From Rhodospirillaceae bacterium (GTDB lineage Bacteria; Pseudomonadota; Alphaproteobacteria; UBA9219), in NCBI GenBank assembly GCA_003486725.1, contig DNGD01000104.1, forward strand, positions 1-9,374: 9,374 nt of DNA, given 5' to 3'. Made by a program: the position numbers and the translations under genes. A model generated the notes under the pieces. That model was not told the origin of the DNA and searched no databases. It saw only the letters and a program-made list of their open reading frames with translations. Below, in pieces: positions 1 through 5,457 of the stretch (positions are counted from its first letter, which is position 1; each line of letters begins with the position of its first letter).

Positions 1-1440
1 GGAATGCATGCCGACGATTGCTATGCGTTCGGGATGACGCTGGCCATGGTGGTCTTGGGCTGCAATCCGTTTCACGGAATGGATGATGCAGCCATCTTGC
101 GCCTCAAGCTGGAAAAAGGCTCGTTTAGCGCGGCTATCGGCAACAGGCGTCTGTCTCCCTCGCATATCGAATTGCTGCGTGGTCTGCTGGCGGATGACCC
201 GCGTCAGCGCTGGCTGAGCGAAGATCTTGAACAATGGATGACGGGGCGGCGGTTGACGCCTAAAAATTCGGATGCCGGTCGTCGCGCCAGTCGCCATTTC
301 GATGTGGCTGGCAAGGAATATTGGCAAGTGCGCCCCTTGGCGATGGCGCTGTCCGAAAATGTTCCCGAAGCCGTCAAACATATCGAAAGCGGAAATCTGG
401 AGAAGTGGGTGACGCGTTCTTTGGGGGACGAAGAGCGCGCGAAAAGCATTATCGAAGCGGTTCAGGAAGTCAAAGAAGCGGGCAAGACAAGCCATTATCA
501 GGATCAATTGGTGGCGCGGGCCTGTATCGCGTTGGATCCGTCCGCGCCCATTCGTTATCGCGGGTTGAATGTGATGCCGACGGGCATTGCCACGGCGCTG
601 GTCGAGGCCGTGGCAACGGGGCAAAACCTGCAGACCATCAACGAGATTATCTCCTCCCAGCTTGTGACCCTTTGGGTCAATGTCCAAAAAGATGCGAAGA
701 TGGATTTGGTTCCGTTTGCGCAGCATATGGAACGCATGCGCGGCATGGTCGAAAAAGACTCGTTTGGCAGCGGTCTGGAGCTCGCACTTTACGAGATGAA
801 CCCCGGCATTCCCTGTTTGAGTCCGATGTTCAAGAACGATTGTGTTCTTTCGCCCAAGCACGTGTTGGCTTCTTTGGAAAGGATCGCGGCTTCCGGCGGG
901 CACCCCAGTGATCCCATCGATCGTCATCTTGCGGCGTATTTGATCGCGCGTGAAAAACGCAGCGAAGCGTTGTTCGCGGCGATGAGTCCAACGGAAACAG
1001 GCATGAAGCGTGGCCTTGCCATGCTCTCCTTGTTTGGTGAAATGCAATATCGCTATGGGCCCGACCAGCTACCGCGTTTATGCGCTTGGCTTCTGCCGTT
1101 GGTCGAGCCGTGCTTCAAACGGTTTCTCAGCAAGCCTCTTCAGGAAAAGGTGCGACGTCAGGCCAAGGAAGCAGTCGAGAAGGGAAGTCTGTCCCTGCTG
1201 TTAAAGCGCGTGGACGATCCCGATCGCGTTATCGGCGACGAAACCGATTTTCTTGCCGCGCGGCAAATGTATCAGGCCATCCAGAAAGAAATGGAGGTCA
1301 TCCAGCACAATATCAAAAACAAAGACACGGTAGCGCGCGATTTGGGGCGGCCCGTATCGGCCAGCATCGCCAGTTTGCTGGCGTTGATCCTGATCGCGCT
1401 GACCTTATGGCGTACGGTCTGGAACGGATTGATAGGATAG
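1..1440 (+). CDS. Protein kinase-like membrane-anchored protein, 5' end missing
   Basis: The reading frame is open from the first base, so the gene begins before the window; the in-frame ATG at 4 is probably internal. The first ~80 residues look like the end of a Ser/Thr protein kinase C-lobe: D-D-x-Y-A-F-G at about residues 5-10 matches the subdomain IX aspartate/glycine signature, followed by a G-x-N-P hydrophobic helix, and L-L-x-D-D-P-x-Q-R-W at about 61-70 matches the subdomain XI arginine region. The ATP-binding loop, catalytic loop and DFG lie upstream, so activity cannot be judged. Residues ~100-450 are a long mostly helical region that I cannot assign to a named domain. A single hydrophobic segment at ~452-472, near the C-terminus, should anchor the protein in the inner membrane with only a few residues beyond. 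It resembles kinase-like proteins seen in Rhodospirillales, from memory. The next gene follows after 4 nt and is probably co-transcribed. The kinase family call is fairly safe; the substrate is unknown. Confidence 0.75.
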   Translation, partial: GMHADDCYAFGMTLAMVVLGCNPFHGMDDAAILRLKLEKGSFSAAIGNRRLSPSHIELLRGLLADDPRQRWLSEDLEQWMTGRRLTPKNSDAGRRASRHFDVAGKEYWQVRPLAMALSENVPEAVKHIESGNLEKWVTRSLGDEERAKSIIEAVQEVKEAGKTSHYQDQLVARACIALDPSAPIRYRGLNVMPTGIATALVEAVATGQNLQTINEIISSQLVTLWVNVQKDAKMDLVPFAQHMERMRGMVEKDSFGSGLELALYEMNPGIPCLSPMFKNDCVLSPKHVLASLERIAASGGHPSDPIDRHLAAYLIAREKRSEALFAAMSPTETGMKRGLAMLSLFGEMQYRYGPDQLPRLCAWLLPLVEPCFKRFLSKPLQEKVRRQAKEAVEKGSLSLLLKRVDDPDRVIGDETDFLAARQMYQAIQKEMEVIQHNIKNKDTVARDLGRPVSASIASLLALILIALTLWRTVWNGLIG

Positions 1441-1444
1441 GAAC

Positions 1445-1951
1445 ATGACAGACTCGACTGAAACAAAGGCTTTGGCCACCAAACCCAAAAAATCGGGCGG
1501 GGGAAAGCTGGTCATTTTTATGGTGATCATCGGCTGCGTCATTCCCTTTGGCGTGCCGACCTTGCTGGTTTGTCTGGGGCTAACGCCAACGATCGTCGCG
1601 CTGCTGACGGATACCGAAGAGAGTCATTCGTCTCTGGCGACCATCGGTTATCTGAACTTTGCGGGGGTTTTACCGTTCCTGATCGATCTTTGGCAAAACG
1701 GCCAGACGATGGAGGCGGCGTTAAAGATCGTTTTCGATCCGCTGTCATGGGCGATTATGCTGGGCGCGGCCGGTATCGGCCATCTGATCCTTTATGCCGT
1801 GCCGCCGGTTATCGCTTCCGTGATCCTGATCAATCAGGAAAGCCGTTTGCGCACGCTGCGTGAAGGCACCCAGCAGCTGGAAGCCATCTGGGGCGCGGAC
1901 GTAACCGGCAACACGCCGCTCGACGCCGTCAAGAAAAACAAAGGCGGCTAG
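1445..1951 (+). CDS. Small multi-pass membrane protein of unknown function (168 aa)
   Basis: I do not recognise the family. The protein has a polar, Lys-rich N-terminus (residues 1-21), then hydrophobic segments at about 22-45, 66-83 and 102-128, and a charged C-terminal tail (~131-168) rich in Arg, Glu and Lys, with a short heptad-like stretch. This predicts three membrane helices; basic residues before the first and after the last suggest the ends face the cytoplasm or that one segment is not fully spanning. The ATG at 1445 is preceded by AGGA at 1434-1437 with 7 nt spacing, inside the end of the kinase-like gene, and the intergenic gap is only 4 nt. That spacing supports co-transcription and a shared function with the membrane-anchored kinase-like protein, for example as its partner in the membrane; this is inference. 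It ends 13 nt before the convergent lysS stop with no visible terminator between. Confidence 0.8.
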   Translation: MTDSTETKALATKPKKSGGGKLVIFMVIIGCVIPFGVPTLLVCLGLTPTIVALLTDTEESHSSLATIGYLNFAGVLPFLIDLWQNGQTMEAALKIVFDPLSWAIMLGAAGIGHLILYAVPPVIASVILINQESRLRTLREGTQQLEAIWGADVTGNTPLDAVKKNKGG

Positions 1952-1964
1952 GCGCAGCTCTAAC

Positions 1965-3473
1965 CTATTCGACAGGGCGCATTGTCGGGAATGCGATGAC
2001 CTCGCGGATGCTCGCGCTATCCGTCATCAGCATCGCCAAACGATCAATTCCCATGCCCATCCCGCCCATCGGCGGCATGCCGAACGCCAGCGCTTTGATG
2101 AAATCATCATCGATGGGGTGAGGGGGATCATCGGGCCCGCGTTTTTGCTCGGCTTGTTCAAGGAAGCGGGCGCGTTGTTCGCGCGGATCGTTCAGCTCGC
2201 TGAATGCGTTCGCGATTTCCCAGCCATTCACATAGGTTTCAAAGCGCTGCGCGACGTGTGGGCGATCCGGCCAAGCCTTCGACAATGGCGAGATTTCCTT
2301 GGGCAGATCGATGACATGCGTGGGCTGGATCAAATGATGTTCGACCCGTTCGTCAAAGACCGCCTCGACAATTTGCCCCCAGCTGAGGCCTTCTTGCGTC
2401 TTGATGCCGATCTTGGCGGCAGCGTCACGCGCGGCGATGATGTCCGTGGTTTTGTAAAAATCGACGCCCGTATGCTCGGTGATCAGATCAACCATGCTTT
2501 TGCGCGGCCACGGCGCGGTGAAGTCGATTTCCTTGTCGCCGAATTTGATCTTCGTGGTGCCGTGAAGTGTTTTGACGACATGCTCGACGATGGCTTCCGT
2601 TAGCTCGATCATGGCCGTGAAATCGACAAAGGCCTGATATACTTCGATCGACGTAAATTCAGGGTTATGCTTGGGGCTCACGCCTTCGTTGCGGAAACAA
2701 CGGTTGATCTCATAAACCTTTTCCGACAATCCGCCGATGACCAGACGCTTCAAATGCAGCTCCGGCGCGATGCGCATATAAAGCGGCATGTCGAGCGCAT
2801 TATGATGTGTGGCAAAAGGCTTGGCCAAAGCGCCGCCTGCGATGACGTGCATCATGGGCGTTTCGACTTCAAGGAAATCCTTTTCATTGAGGAATTGGCG
2901 AATCGCGGCGATCATCTTGAAACGTGCGCGCAGCGTGTCGCGCGTTTTTTGCGACGAGGCTAAATCCTGCTCGCGGTGGCGGAAGCGGACTTCCACATCC
3001 TTCAAACCGTGATACTTTTCAGGCGGCGGCTCCAAGGCTTTGGAGAGCACTTTAAGATCGCTCGCATCGACAGTGATCTCACCGCGCGGGGTGCGGCGCA
3101 CTTTGCCCGTCACGCCAACAATGTCACCCAGATCAAGAAGCTTGAGCAGTTCCAAACGTTTTGGGTCAGCAGCCTTGATGTCGTGAAAGGCCTGTACGCG
3201 ATCGCTGTCGTCTTGAATGTCGAGGAACATGCCGTTGTTGCGAATGGCCATGACGCGGCCCGCGATGGAAACGCTCACCTCTGTTTTCTCGCCGTTTTCC
3301 AAGGCTTCAAACTGCTTTTTTATGGCGGCGGCGCTATGCGTTTTATCAAAGCGCGTCTCGTGATACGGATTGCCATAAGAGGTTGTCAGCGTTTCCAGAC
3401 GATGCGTGCGACGCGAGATTTCATCTTCAGGATTGGCAGTGGGCGAAGCGGTGGGGGGCGTTGTATCGGACAT
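1965..3473 (-). CDS. lysS: Lysine--tRNA ligase, class II
   Basis: Cytosolic enzyme that activates lysine with ATP and charges tRNA-Lys. The 502-residue length fits bacterial LysRS. An OB-fold anticodon-binding domain occupies about residues 66-150 (V-S-I-A-G-R-V around 67-73). The class II catalytic core follows: motif 1 around 193-207 (F-L-x-x-K-D-F-L-E-V-E-T-P), motif 2 around 254-275 with the ATP-binding arginine in C-F-R-N-E-G and the H-N-P-E-F-T block, and motif 3 around 471-482 (G-M-G-I-D-R-L), ending in the usual F-P-T-M-R-P. The tRNA-Lys-specific P-E-L-x-L-K-R-L stretch is at 237-244. All key blocks are present, so the gene should be functional. A short low-complexity N-terminus rich in Pro, Ala and Thr (about 2-16) precedes the conserved part. 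No clear Shine-Dalgarno is seen before the ATG, which is common in this class. It lies downstream of the S24 regulator on the same strand (97 nt gap) and converges on the small membrane protein gene. Confidence 0.97.
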   Translation of the reverse strand: MSDTTPPTASPTANPEDEISRRTHRLETLTTSYGNPYHETRFDKTHSAAAIKKQFEALENGEKTEVSVSIAGRVMAIRNNGMFLDIQDDSDRVQAFHDIKAADPKRLELLKLLDLGDIVGVTGKVRRTPRGEITVDASDLKVLSKALEPPPEKYHGLKDVEVRFRHREQDLASSQKTRDTLRARFKMIAAIRQFLNEKDFLEVETPMMHVIAGGALAKPFATHHNALDMPLYMRIAPELHLKRLVIGGLSEKVYEINRCFRNEGVSPKHNPEFTSIEVYQAFVDFTAMIELTEAIVEHVVKTLHGTTKIKFGDKEIDFTAPWPRKSMVDLITEHTGVDFYKTTDIIAARDAAAKIGIKTQEGLSWGQIVEAVFDERVEHHLIQPTHVIDLPKEISPLSKAWPDRPHVAQRFETYVNGWEIANAFSELNDPREQRARFLEQAEQKRGPDDPPHPIDDDFIKALAFGMPPMGGMGMGIDRLAMLMTDSASIREVIAFPTMRPVE

Positions 3474-3496
3474 GTTCGGGCCATTTGTAAAAGAAA

Positions 3497-3542
3497 CAAG
3501 CCCTTATCTTTACGTTTTTTGTCGCGCTTGGGCAAGCCCTTA
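3497..3542. repeat. Pair of 10-bp direct repeats with a palindrome, upstream of lysS
   Basis: CAAGCCCTTA occurs at 3497-3506 and again at 3533-3542, 36 bp apart start to start. The second copy is the right part of a palindromic stretch, GCTTG-GG-CAAGC at 3526-3537, and also of GGGC-AA-GCCC at 3530-3539. The repeats bracket the candidate lysS promoter, so they could be a binding site, but chance is not excluded for 10 bp. Confidence 0.5.
3507..3535 (-). promoter_or_regulatory. Candidate lysS promoter
   Basis: On the minus strand TTGCCC (plus 3530-3535) and TAAAGA (plus 3507-3512) are 17 nt apart, 34 nt upstream of the lysS ATG. The -35 box matches consensus at 4 of 6 positions and the -10 at 3 of 6, so this is a weak call. 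lysS might instead, or also, be read through from the S24 gene. Confidence 0.3.
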
Positions 3543-3570
3543 GCCGTAGGAAACGCCAGAAAACGGACGT

Positions 3571-4203
3571 TTATTGGCTGGCCCACTGGATTTTATAGAT
3601 CCACTGAATCTCGCTGCGCGTGAGCGTTTCGGGCGGCGCATCGCCCGCCAGCGAAGACAGCTCGATCTTTTGCGCGCCCTCGCGGCTCAGGCGCCGGATT
3701 AAAATGTCGCCCTGTGCGGTGCGTAAGGCAACGCGGTCGCCGCGCCGCACTTTTTCGGAAGGGCAGAGAATAACGACCGCGCCTTCGGGGTAAACGGGGG
3801 CATAGGCCGCCGTGTCGATTTCCAACGCAAAACAGGCCGGATCCTGCGCGGCAGGCAACGCCATATGATCGCAGATTGTTTCATTGGGCACGGCGACGGG
3901 CTGAACGGCGGAAAAGGCATGGGGCCGCGCGGCCTGCGCCAAGGTCAAAACGGGAATCTTGGTCTTCAGCTTTTCTTTCGAGGTGATCAGCGCAATGAAC
4001 TCTTCCAGCGGGCAGGCGGTCGCCGTCAAGATCGCCGCGATGCTTTCCGTAGACGGCCACCGTTTGCGCTTCGCGCTCGCCCGTTTACTGGGGTTGAAGG
4101 CGGTGGGGCTGAGCTGCGCCTTGCGCGCAAGGCCGGATGGCGTCAGGCCATTTCTTTCGGCAAGGCGATCAATGGCGCGCCAGATTTCTTCATGGGTCAA
4201 CAT
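3571..4203 (-). CDS. HTH/S24-family (LexA/CI-like) regulator with apparently inactivated peptidase site
   Basis: A 210-residue cytosolic DNA-binding regulator. Residues ~1-75 form an XRE-type helix-turn-helix region (L-T-P-S-G-L-A-R-K-A at 20-29, then a basic loop K-R-A-S-A-K-R-K-R-W-P-S-T-E-S-I at 40-55), typical of a compact alphaproteobacterial family that ends in W-I-x-x-I-x-W-A-S-Q, as this one does. Residues ~125-205 are the S24 signal-peptidase-like beta domain. In active members the block reads G-D-S-M-E-P; here the aligned stretch is T-A-A-Y-A-P (131-136), so the nucleophilic Ser is Ala133, and the catalytic Lys of the later strand is Arg170 (D-I-L-I-R-R-L). It therefore should not self-cleave, and may act as a plain dimeric repressor. 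I chose the ATG at 4203 because the family begins with M-L-T-H and a promoter sits immediately upstream; an in-frame ATG at 4308 would add 35 residues that look unlike protein of this family. The target genes are unknown; self-regulation is likely for such proteins. Confidence 0.88.
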   Translation of the reverse strand: MLTHEEIWRAIDRLAERNGLTPSGLARKAQLSPTAFNPSKRASAKRKRWPSTESIAAILTATACPLEEFIALITSKEKLKTKIPVLTLAQAARPHAFSAVQPVAVPNETICDHMALPAAQDPACFALEIDTAAYAPVYPEGAVVILCPSEKVRRGDRVALRTAQGDILIRRLSREGAQKIELSSLAGDAPPETLTRSEIQWIYKIQWASQ

Positions 4204-4211
4204 GGGTAGGA

Positions 4212-4240
4212 ATAATATCTTATCGCGGGCGTTTTGGCAA
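4212..4240 (-). promoter_or_regulatory. Promoter of the S24 regulator, predicted leaderless start
   Basis: On the minus strand TTGCCA (plus 4235-4240) and TATTAT (plus 4212-4217) each match consensus at 5 of 6 positions and are separated by exactly 17 nt. Only 8 nt separate the -10 box from the ATG at 4203, so transcription should begin at or 1-2 nt before the start codon, giving an mRNA with no 5' leader. This agrees with the absence of a Shine-Dalgarno sequence. A perfect TTGACA also lies further upstream (plus 4254-4259) but has no good -10 at the right distance. Confidence 0.6.
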
Positions 4241-4358
4241 CGACGACCCCTCGTGTCAATTTGGTTTTTTTTGTCCCATATTTTCCACGGCTTGCAAGGC
4301 GTATTCAAAGCACTTGCTTAAATTGCTTCTTTTAAGGTTTTCAGGAGGCGATAGAGCC

Positions 4359-4580
4359 ATGGCGGCTGGATCAATCGATTCAGCAAACCCTTTTGGCTTC
4401 TTGTCCTTATTTTTCGTCATAGTTTTTTTTGTTGTTGTAAACGAAAGAATGGGGCGTTTTTACGCTGGCGTTCTTTTATATAAAAACCGCCGAAATGTCC
4501 ATACTATGATATGTGAAATTGTGCTGTTGGAAGCATTAGCTAGAAACGTACAACACCTGCTTTCGCATGCAGCACTGTAA
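4359..4580 (+). CDS. Possible small single-pass membrane protein (73 aa)
   Basis: I do not recognise this protein and its reality is uncertain. In favour: a near-perfect Shine-Dalgarno AGGAGG at 4343-4348, 10 nt before the ATG, and a coherent layout, with a short polar N-terminus (1-10), one strongly hydrophobic segment at about 12-27 rich in Phe and Val, then a basic stretch (N-E-R-M-G-R at 28-33, K-N-R-R at 42-45) and an amphipathic C-terminal part (~48-70) with alternating Leu/Ala. This is the architecture of a small inner-membrane protein with a cytoplasmic tail. Against: codons such as ATA, AGA, TTA and GTA, uncommon in the neighbours, and the AT-rich setting, so it may be a chance frame or recently acquired. 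The frame is open further upstream to 4137, but that part lies over the S24 gene and is not supported. No convincing promoter is visible in front. It could be a small regulatory membrane protein or toxin-like peptide; nothing in the sequence decides. Confidence 0.4.
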   Translation: MAAGSIDSANPFGFLSLFFVIVFFVVVNERMGRFYAGVLLYKNRRNVHTMICEIVLLEALARNVQHLLSHAAL

Positions 4581-4663
4581 TGGTCCGATCTGTTGTCGTT
4601 ATCATTCGCTGTTTTGCTGCATCATTGCTGTATAAAAACAGTTGGAACGCCACGATCCATTGA
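4580..4663 (+). CDS. Very short frame overlapping the stop of the 73-residue ORF
   Basis: The ATG at 4580 shares its A with the TAA stop of the preceding ORF (TAATG), an arrangement used for translational coupling. The frame encodes 27 residues with a hydrophobic N-terminal half (V-V-V-I-I after Met-Val-Arg-Ser) and stops at 4663. There is no Shine-Dalgarno of its own and the length is within chance, so it is listed only because of the overlap geometry. Confidence 0.12.
   Translation: MVRSVVVIIRCFAASLLYKNSWNATIH
4601..4641. repeat. Short direct and inverted repeats
   Basis: ATCATT-C-GCTGT at 4601-4612 and ATCATT-GCTGT at 4621-4631 form an imperfect direct repeat with starts 20 bp apart, about two helical turns. 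CTGTTTT at 4609-4615 and AAAACAG at 4635-4641 form a perfect 7-bp inverted repeat with a 19-nt loop. The phase would suit a dimeric DNA-binding protein, or the inverted repeat could form a weak hairpin; no T tract follows, so it is not a terminator on the plus strand. Confidence 0.4.
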
Positions 4664-4725
4664 GGGACAAGCAAATCCTTCTAAGTACTTATACGGAGCA
4701 AGGGCTCAAGGCAGAAGGGCGGTTT

Positions 4726-5457
4726 TTACCCGCCGATCTCCAAGACATCGTCCATGATGTAATAGCCGGGTTTTTGTCCGGCGAGCCACAAAGCGGCCTG
4801 CACCGCGCCGCGTGCGAAGACGCGGCGGTCTGTCACGACATGCTGGATGGTGATGTTCTCGCCTGTGCCGGCAAACAGAATGTCATGCTCACCCACAATC
4901 GCGCCGCTGCGGATGGAGGAGTAAACAGGCGGGTGCTTGCCGTCATTGCCTTCAAGCACGGCCTTGCCGAGCGTGAGGGCGGTGCCGGAGGGGGCGTCCT
5001 TTTTCCAGCGGTGATGCTTGTCCAGAATTGAAACGTCGTAATCCTGATCTTTCAGCAAACGCGCGGCCACGCGCGCCATCTGTTTCACGACGACAAGCGA
5101 CAAGCTGGTGTTGGTGGTGTAGAGGACGGGGATTTTGGCGCTTACTTCGTGCAGGGCAGCCAGCGAATCTTTATCAAGGCCCGTCGTGCCGGATAAAAAC
5201 GGTTTGCCGTACTGCGCGGCAATCTGCGCATAGTGGGAAGTGGCCGAGGCGTGCGAGAAATCGATCAGCACGTCGCATTCGGGGAACAGCTCTTCCGGCT
5301 TGTCGGTGACGATAAACGGGCGGTTGTCCTTTCCGCCGACCGGCGTGGTGCGGGTCAGACCGCCGGCAAGGCTGGCTGCCGAGTGCGTCTCCACCGTGCG
5401 GGCGATGGCTTGGCCCATGCGACCCGTGTAGCCAATAATGCCGACTGAAATAATCAT
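4726..5457 (-). CDS. dapB: 4-hydroxy-tetrahydrodipicolinate reductase
   Basis: Cytosolic enzyme of the diaminopimelate route to lysine and peptidoglycan; it reduces the DapA product with NAD(P)H to tetrahydrodipicolinate. The N-terminal Rossmann motif G-I-I-G-Y-T-G-R-M-G is at residues 7-16, the L-I-D-F-S stretch at 64-68 and G-T-T-G at 90-93. The active-site block D-K-H-H-R-W-K-K-D-A-P-S-G-T-A at 146-160 supplies the catalytic His148 and Lys152, and the C-terminal G-E-H (189-191), R-x-x-F-A-x-G-A and Y-x-M-x-D-V-L blocks are intact. At 243 residues it is shorter than the 273-residue E. coli enzyme. I chose the ATG at 5457 because the Rossmann strand starts at once and AAGGAG (plus 5463-5468) lies 5 nt before it; an in-frame ATG at 5538 would only add sequence from within asd. 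The ATG overlaps the asd stop as ATGA, implying one mRNA and coupled translation. Confidence 0.96.
   Translation of the reverse strand: MIISVGIIGYTGRMGQAIARTVETHSAASLAGGLTRTTPVGGKDNRPFIVTDKPEELFPECDVLIDFSHASATSHYAQIAAQYGKPFLSGTTGLDKDSLAALHEVSAKIPVLYTTNTSLSLVVVKQMARVAARLLKDQDYDVSILDKHHRWKKDAPSGTALTLGKAVLEGNDGKHPPVYSSIRSGAIVGEHDILFAGTGENITIQHVVTDRRVFARGAVQAALWLAGQKPGYYIMDDVLEIGG

Larger units (their letters stand above)
4204..4725. other. AT-richer intergenic region between dapB and the S24 gene
   Basis: This 522-nt stretch separates the 3' end of dapB from the 5' end of the S24 gene, both on the minus strand. It holds the S24 promoter at its left end, a candidate 73-residue ORF on the plus strand (4359-4580), a very short overlapping frame after it, and short repeats at 4601-4641. 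Base composition is visibly more AT-rich than the flanking genes, with several long T runs. No tRNA, insertion sequence or integrase is visible. After the dapB stop the minus strand can form a 5-bp GGCGG/CCGCC hairpin overlapping the stop codon, but with no U tract, so it is not a convincing terminator. Confidence 0.6.

Noticed and set aside
1951..1965. Shared terminator between the convergent small membrane protein gene and lysS
   Set aside because: The 13-nt gap and its edges contain no hairpin with a T run; termination must occur elsewhere or by Rho.
2118..2603. A 161-residue open frame on the plus strand inside lysS
   Set aside because: Antisense shadow of a clearly conserved gene with GC-biased third positions.
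2976..3623. A 215-residue open frame on the plus strand
   Set aside because: It lies antisense to lysS and the end of the S24 gene, whose motifs are unambiguous; its translation has no recognisable family character.
4204..4308. N-terminal extension of the S24 regulator from an ATG at 4308
   Set aside because: The added 35 residues do not resemble the family, whose members begin at M-L-T-H, and a good promoter sits between the two starts.
4137..4358. Upstream part of the frame leading into the 73-residue ORF
   Set aside because: It overlaps the S24 gene and its promoter; only the part after AGGAGG has a start signal.
4721..4740. GGCGG/CCGCC hairpin at the dapB stop as a terminator
   Set aside because: The stem is only 5 bp, overlaps the stop codon and has no U tract on the minus strand.
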